Shown: positions 29,375 through 33,747 of the stretch, in pieces
How the letters are laid out: the number at the start of each line of letters is the position of its first letter
How positions within the stretch are numbered: the stretch's first letter is position 1
From: JBCCHY01 sp039028495
Lineage (GTDB): Bacteria; Patescibacteriota; Saccharimonadia; Saccharimonadales; VXPC01
Length of the DNA: 33,747 bases
Reading direction: 5' to 3'
Assembly (NCBI GenBank): GCA_039028495.1
Contig: JBCCHY010000008.1
Span: forward strand, 1-33,747
Position numbers and translations under genes: made by a program
Notes under the pieces: generated by a model
Databases searched by the model: none
Told to the model about the DNA's origin: nothing
Seen by the model: the letters and a program-made list of their open reading frames with translations, nothing else

Positions 29375-30565
29375 ATGCTACTAGTAGCTTTTGGGTTGTT
29401 CATGTTTTTGATGCTTATCGTACTTCATGAGTACGGTCATTTTTTGGCAGCCAAGCGTAACGAGGTAGAGGTCGAAGAGTTCGGCATAGGTTTCCCGCCG
29501 CGTGCGGTTGGTAGGACCATGGGCAAGGGGATTTTCCGCTCTTACTACAGTCTCAACTGGTTACCGCTAGGTGGCTTTGTAAAGCTAAAAGGCGAGAATG
29601 ACAACGCCAAAGACAAAGGAACATACGGCTCAAAGAGCCTATGGGTAAAGACCAAAATAATTCTAGCCGGGGTCGTTGTTAATTACGTGGTGGCGGTGGT
29701 ACTGTTCACTCTGCTAGCGCTCATAGGTATACCTAGGCTATTACCAGCTCAACCGATCACCGATGAGCAGCAGTTCACGATTGCATCGGACACTGAGGTT
29801 ATAGATTCTAGAGCAATAGTTTCGTTTGTGGCTGATGATTCGCCTGCTAAAACAGCAGGCATCGAGCCAGGCGACCAAATTATCCGAATAGGGGACACCA
29901 TGATTAGTAGTGATCTTGATATGCGAAACACGACATCGCTCTATGCAGGCCTAGATACTCCGATTACGATAATAAGGGATGGTGAGAATATTGAACTCAA
30001 TACGACTTTTAGGCAGGAACAAGAAGTCAGCGCTAGTCGAGATACATACAATTCGTGCATATCTATACTGACACTCGAGGAAGGTAGAGTATGTGAAGCC
30101 CCGGTCGGCTACCTAGGTGTGGCCTCAACTGACTTTGTACTCCAACGCAGTACATGGTCAGCACCAATTACGGGTGTAGGCTTGAGCCTGCAGTATACAA
30201 AGGTCACATTGCAGGGGCTTGCGCGAGCAGTCAGCTCACTTTTTGCCGGCAACACTGAGCAGGCAACAGAGTCAGTTGCCGGTCCTGTAGGGGTGTTTTT
30301 CGTACTCAAAGAGGGTGCCAACTACGGAATTCGATTTGTGTTAATGATCATTGCCATCATCTCGCTAACCCTGGCGATCATGAACGCTCTACCGATACCA
30401 GCACTTGATGGGGGGCGGCTATTCTTAACCGTGCTCTATAGGAAGATTATTAAGAAACCACTCACCAGAGCAAAAGAGGAGCGCATTGTTGGCACAAGCA
30501 TGGTGTTACTACTCACCCTGATGGTGCTGATAACTATTGTCGATGTCCAAAGATTCATCATCTAG
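29375..30565 (+). CDS. rseP: RseP-type site-2 intramembrane zinc metalloprotease
   Basis: Site-2 proteases cut membrane-spanning proteins such as anti-sigma factors or leftover signal peptides. The 396-residue protein has the zinc site HEYGH (residues 18-22) in its first helix and NALPIPALDGGRL in a late helix, which supplies the third zinc ligand. A PDZ domain in between contains DSPAKTAGIEPGDQIIRIGD. Four membrane segments fit the family. Its last 23 bases overlap the next gene, another membrane protease. The start is ATG at 29375, set by the nearby -10 box and the family N-terminus. No sigma or anti-sigma gene is in view, so the substrate is unknown. Confidence 0.93.
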   Translation: MLLVAFGLFMFLMLIVLHEYGHFLAAKRNEVEVEEFGIGFPPRAVGRTMGKGIFRSYYSLNWLPLGGFVKLKGENDNAKDKGTYGSKSLWVKTKIILAGVVVNYVVAVVLFTLLALIGIPRLLPAQPITDEQQFTIASDTEVIDSRAIVSFVADDSPAKTAGIEPGDQIIRIGDTMISSDLDMRNTTSLYAGLDTPITIIRDGENIELNTTFRQEQEVSASRDTYNSCISILTLEEGRVCEAPVGYLGVASTDFVLQRSTWSAPITGVGLSLQYTKVTLQGLARAVSSLFAGNTEQATESVAGPVGVFFVLKEGANYGIRFVLMIIAIISLTLAIMNALPIPALDGGRLFLTVLYRKIIKKPLTRAKEERIVGTSMVLLLTLMVLITIVDVQRFII

Positions 30566-31277
30566 CACGGTAAGCACTGCACTAAGCAGCATGCAAAGAT
30601 TCAAGTACAGTCTACTGACCATACTGATAGCTTTTGCCATTTACTTCGTCAGTTTAGTTTTATTTGCTCTAGCGTCCCAGCTTTTGACTGGTGGCGAAGT
30701 GCGCAACCTTGACCCCAGAGAGTTTCTAGTGACGAGCGTTGTCCTAAACGGTGCCGTAATTTTGGGTGTCTGGACCGTATCGAGTGCGCATAAAAGAGGC
30801 ATAGGCGCCTTTATGAAATCTATAGGTTTGGGTAGGCCAAGCTTTAACTCTATCTCGGTAAGTATTGGTCTACTGGTACTTTACTACGGCACATTGATCG
30901 CGGTATTTGTCGTGCTTAGGCAGCTCGGCGTGCTGGACACTGCTGCAGAGCAGGACATAGGCCTGGATGACTCTACTACGACAGTTGGGATTGTATACAT
31001 CTATTTGGCCTTGTCCGTAGTAACTCCCCTAGGCGAGGAATTTTTGTACAGAGGATTTATATACCAGCGACTATCGAAGTTTCTGAACAAAGATATTGTC
31101 ATAGTCTTAGTAAGTCTATTGTTTGCAGTTGCACACTGGCCGCCAAATGCAATGGTTGACACATTTATACTGTCGATTTTTATGATTATTGGGCTAAGGG
31201 TAACGGGAACCCTTTGGACACCGGTAATCATGCACGCGCTTAAAAACGCCGTATCAGTTAGCCTTGTGTACCTATGA
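30543..31277 (+). CDS. CPBP-family intramembrane glutamic protease (Abi/CAAX protease-like)
   Basis: This 244-residue membrane protein carries the three CPBP motifs: GEEFLYRGF (EExxxR), FAVAHW (the first histidine) and IMHALKNA (the second histidine and asparagine). They form the active site of the Rce1-like glutamic proteases. About seven hydrophobic segments are visible. Bacterial members process peptides, act in bacteriocin immunity or serve unknown roles, so the substrate cannot be named. Its ATG at 30543 lies inside the end of the rseP-like gene (23-base overlap), implying coupled translation of two unrelated intramembrane proteases. It ends in TGA, confirming UGA as a stop. A 12-bp palindrome CGGCTTAAGCCG (31334-31345) downstream may be part of its transcript end. 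Confidence 0.88.
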   Translation: MSKDSSSSTVSTALSSMQRFKYSLLTILIAFAIYFVSLVLFALASQLLTGGEVRNLDPREFLVTSVVLNGAVILGVWTVSSAHKRGIGAFMKSIGLGRPSFNSISVSIGLLVLYYGTLIAVFVVLRQLGVLDTAAEQDIGLDDSTTTVGIVYIYLALSVVTPLGEEFLYRGFIYQRLSKFLNKDIVIVLVSLLFAVAHWPPNAMVDTFILSIFMIIGLRVTGTLWTPVIMHALKNAVSVSLVYL

Positions 31278-31333
31278 TAAAATAGATTCCAATATGAACT
31301 GTAAAATACGCTTAGTAACCAATACATCTCCAC

Positions 31334-31345
31334 CGGCTTAAGCCG
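31334..31345. other. 12-bp palindrome in the spacer before proS
   Basis: CGGCTTAAGCCG is a perfect palindrome about 57 bases after the CPBP protease stop codon. As RNA it would give only a four-pair hairpin, and no T run follows directly, so a terminator role is doubtful. Confidence 0.3.
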
Positions 31346-31400
31346 TGCTTAATTACTATTTGACCTTTATACTTTTACTTAATAAATTAGAAAGATAGAT

Positions 31401-33128
31401 ATGAAATACAGCAAGTTATTTGGACGTACGTCTAAGACAGAAGGCAGTGACCTAAAGGTTACTTCGCATAGATTATTAACTCAGGCCGGCTATATCAGAG
31501 AGTCAGTCGCAGGTAGGTACTTTCTGCTGCCCCTCGGTCTCAAGGTTCACCAGAAAATATCAGAAATAGTAAAAAAACATATGGACACTGCCGGTGCACA
31601 GGAGATGGTTTCGCCTGTGCTGCATCCTATGGAGCTGTGGCGAGAGACAAACCGCGATAATGCAGCTGGGTACGAGCTAATGCAGATTGCAGACCGTAGG
31701 GGAGCAGAGTTTGCATTGGGCGGCACGGGCGAAGAGATGTTTGTTGACGTAGTGCGCAAGTTCAATATCAGCTACCGAGACCTGCCGTTCAATATCTATC
31801 AGTTTGGCAACAAGTATCGTGACGAGCTTCGTGCGCGTGGTGGTCTGCTACGGGTCAGAGAGTTTGTCATGAAAGACGCCTATAGCTTTAGCACAGAGCA
31901 GCAGTTTGAAGCCGAGTATCAGAATATGATGGATACATATACACGGATATTCAAAGAGATAGGGCTGAGCACATCTATTGCAGAGGCTGATGGCGGGTAC
32001 ATCGGCGGCGACTATTGTCATGAGTTTATCGTTGATGCCGACGTAGGTGAGAGCGTTTATTTTACAGACGGCGGTGAATATATAGCCCACGAGGACGTTG
32101 CAGTATTTGATAAGTCTCACTCTGATGAGGTACACACCGAGCTAGCCGATCTAACAATAGTCGATGCTGATCGCGGTACGACTATGGATGATGGGCTGAA
32201 GCTGCACGCGCCAGCGCCAATGACCAGACATATAAAAAACGTCGTCTATATTAATGAACGTCAAGAAATCGTTCTCGCCTGTATACGCGGTGATTTAGAT
32301 GTGAACGAAACTAAGCTTCAAAAAGCTGCTGATTGCCATCACCTAACACCACTAGCAGAAGAACAGATAGCTGAGTGGATGGGTTCAAAGGCGGGCTTTA
32401 TCTCGGCCGTAGGCGTTCGAGAGACAACCAACGGGCACAAACTCGCGATTGTCGCAGATAACTCTCTAGAAGGGTTAGTAAACGGAATCTCAGGAGCGAA
32501 TCAAGACAAAAAAGACTACATCAATATCAATATGGCGCGGGATTTTACTCCTGACATTGTGGCTGACATAGCTCTTGCGCGCGCAGGCTACACGTCAACG
32601 GATGGCAAGGAGCTACAGGAACGAGTCGGTATCGAAGTCGGCAATATATTCCAGCTAGGCTATCACTATACAGATCTTATGGACGGTGCGACCTATACTG
32701 ATGAGGACGGCACGCAAAAGAATCTCTATATGGGCTGCTACGGCATAGGCATAGGCCGCACGATGGCTGCCATTGCTGAGGTTTACTCGGATGACAATGG
32801 TCTGGTCTGGCCATTGGCTGTCGCTCCGTACCAAGTCTACATAGCCAGTCTTGGTGATGATTCAGCTGTTTTAGAACTCACCGAAAGCGTGTATTCAGAC
32901 CTAACCTCTGCTGGGTATGAAGTTTTGCATGATGACCGAGACGTAAGGCCTGGCGAAAAGTTTGCAGATGCAGATCTGCTAGGAATACCAGTTCGTATAG
33001 TGGTTAGTGGGCGGTCGATCGAGGCCGGTGGAGTAGAGATCAAGCTTCGACCGGACAAAGACAGTCAGATAGTACCTAGCGCCAACCTAGAAAAAACACT
33101 CAAAAAAGAGCTAAAACGCCATATATAG
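31401..33128 (+). CDS. proS: Prolyl-tRNA synthetase, bacterial type with editing domain
   Basis: ProRS charges tRNA-Pro. At 575 residues it is the full bacterial (ProS type 1) form. The class II core shows GYIRESVAGRYFLLPLG, then NIYQFGNKYRDELRARGGLL with REFVMKDAYSF (motif 2), and GCYGIGIGRTMAA (motif 3). Between motifs 2 and 3, about residues 225-385 form the insertion domain that edits mischarged Ala-tRNA-Pro. The C-terminal anticodon-binding domain starts near LAVAPYQVYIASLG and includes DDRDVRPGEKFADADLLGIP. The ATG lies 12 bases after a TAAATT that sits 17 bases from TTGACC (31360-31365), a reasonable promoter with a very short leader. It appears to be a single-gene unit. Confidence 0.96.
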   Translation: MKYSKLFGRTSKTEGSDLKVTSHRLLTQAGYIRESVAGRYFLLPLGLKVHQKISEIVKKHMDTAGAQEMVSPVLHPMELWRETNRDNAAGYELMQIADRRGAEFALGGTGEEMFVDVVRKFNISYRDLPFNIYQFGNKYRDELRARGGLLRVREFVMKDAYSFSTEQQFEAEYQNMMDTYTRIFKEIGLSTSIAEADGGYIGGDYCHEFIVDADVGESVYFTDGGEYIAHEDVAVFDKSHSDEVHTELADLTIVDADRGTTMDDGLKLHAPAPMTRHIKNVVYINERQEIVLACIRGDLDVNETKLQKAADCHHLTPLAEEQIAEWMGSKAGFISAVGVRETTNGHKLAIVADNSLEGLVNGISGANQDKKDYININMARDFTPDIVADIALARAGYTSTDGKELQERVGIEVGNIFQLGYHYTDLMDGATYTDEDGTQKNLYMGCYGIGIGRTMAAIAEVYSDDNGLVWPLAVAPYQVYIASLGDDSAVLELTESVYSDLTSAGYEVLHDDRDVRPGEKFADADLLGIPVRIVVSGRSIEAGGVEIKLRPDKDSQIVPSANLEKTLKKELKRHI

Positions 33129-33281
33129 AGTCTGCCACTAACAGAGAGTACTACGCATGTCAGAAAAAATTGACTATACAAAGCCTACATATACGTGTAA
33201 TATCTAGCCCCAAGTTGGTGGTTTTAGAGACACGGTCCAAGCGAGAAATGGGCATATAAACTAACAAGGGATACCTAAAAT

Positions 33282-33418
33282 ATGAAGAAGCAGTTTCACC
33301 TAACAAAGGAAGGCATAAAGGAGCTTGAAGCTGAGCTCCAGGTCCTTATGGGCGAACGCCCGAGAATCGCTGAGGCGATCAGTTTGGCCCGCGAGCAGGG
33401 TGATATTTCTGAAAATCT
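33282..33418 (+). CDS. greA: Transcription elongation factor GreA, 5' fragment cut by a join
   Basis: GreA rescues stalled RNA polymerase by stimulating transcript cleavage. The first 45 or so residues match well: MKKQFHLTKEGIKELEAEL, GERPRIAEAISLAREQG and then GDISEN, the acidic tip of the N-terminal coiled coil. The family continues with a pattern like xEYDAAKE, but here the frame changes at once to LNQHELIKRDD and unrelated sequence. The break is too abrupt for divergence and coincides with the start of DNA that does not look like the rest of the window, so I read it as an assembly join near 33416-33420. AAGGG 11 bases before the ATG is the likely ribosome site, and TATAAA (33255-33260) the -10 box. 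Confidence 0.88.
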
Positions 33419-33747
33419 CAATCAGCATGAGCTCATCAAACGGGATGATGGGGATCTCTCGAGGTTGCACGTGGCTACCATCTGGACCGTCTGCCGAGGG
33501 CACAGTGACAAAGTCAACCGATTCACCCTCGATTCCAATTCTATCCAGATCGGGTGCGCCACGGCGGTTTACCAAGGGTCTCTTGTGCCTCATGCTTTGC
33601 GCGTCCACAACGTCTACCGCTAACCCACTTGTCGCTGGATCGGCGGTCCCACTGAACACTTGGCCATCAGGTCGAGGTTGAAGGTGTACGCCTCGTTCAG
33701 CAGTGTCACAGAGCTTCCGGTGTCAATTTCAAAACTTACAGTTGCAC
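33419..33747. other. Foreign or misassembled DNA at the right end
   Basis: This stretch follows the break inside greA and does not continue any gene of the window. Two minus-strand reading frames are open. One, from the window edge, reads ATVSFEIDTGSSVTLLNEAY; its DTGS is reminiscent of an aspartic-protease motif, but it stops near 33627. The other, covering most of the block, reads DPATSGLAVDVVDAQSMRH and PSADGPDGSHVQPREIPII. Plus-strand frames are also open but look antisense. I recognise no family in any of them, and strand and function remain unknown. Confidence 0.6.

Noticed and set aside
1..33747. UGA recoded as glycine, as in some CPR phyla
   Set aside because: prfA and the CPBP protease gene end in TGA at the expected family length, and no conserved gene contains an in-frame TGA.
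33625..33747. Retropepsin-like protease in the right-hand foreign block
   Set aside because: The only support is a short EIDTGSSVTLL string on the minus strand in a frame that stops after about 40 codons; too little to name a family.

Overview
The window looks like about 33 kb of a Candidate Phyla Radiation genome, most likely a Saccharibacteria (TM7) relative, with short pieces of unrelated DNA joined to both ends. The assignment is inference. It rests on moderate GC, small translation genes including a short EF-Ts of about 199 residues and a zinc-free L31, few or weak Shine-Dalgarno sites with -10 boxes almost touching start codons, and a secreted giant protein with the FQGRL-type N-terminal domain that I associate with CPR genomes. 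prfA and the CPBP protease gene both end in TGA, so UGA is a stop here, unlike in Gracilibacteria and Absconditabacteria. No species name can be given from the sequence alone.

Positions 1 to about 145 are GC-rich and read on the minus strand as the end of an EamA/DMT transporter. They appear to be a chimeric join. From about 145 to 11796 runs one uninterrupted reading frame of roughly 3,880 codons. It encodes a phage tail-fibre-like protein built from about 15 VGIGT-type beta modules, paired-cysteine modules, a carbohydrate-binding-like domain and a C-terminal peptidase S74 intramolecular chaperone. A 397-bp gene-free stretch with a perfect 22-bp palindrome follows. Next comes a 1,444-residue relative with an intact signal peptide, a C1q/TNF-like domain and no S74 domain (12194-16528). 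These two genes are the most unusual part of the window. I read them as surface fibres or adhesins, which would suit an episymbiont that must attach to a host cell.

From 16728 to 24059 there are chromosome partitioning genes (parA, parB) and then envelope genes: signal peptidase I (minus strand), an LCP-family glycopolymer transferase, an unknown membrane protein, an HtrA-type protease and an O-antigen ligase/polymerase-like protein. Together these could export, anchor and quality-control surface material.

From 24033 to 33128 is mostly translation housekeeping. prmC, prfA and rpmE lie on the minus strand, with a clear terminator after rpmE. rpsB, tsf, frr and uppS lie on the plus strand, then an RseP-type site-2 protease overlapping a CPBP protease, then proS. 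The window closes with the first 45 or so codons of greA, which stop matching the family abruptly near 33416. The last 330 bases are foreign or misassembled. Six genes have a -10 box 6-8 bases before the start codon, which points to frequent leaderless transcription.
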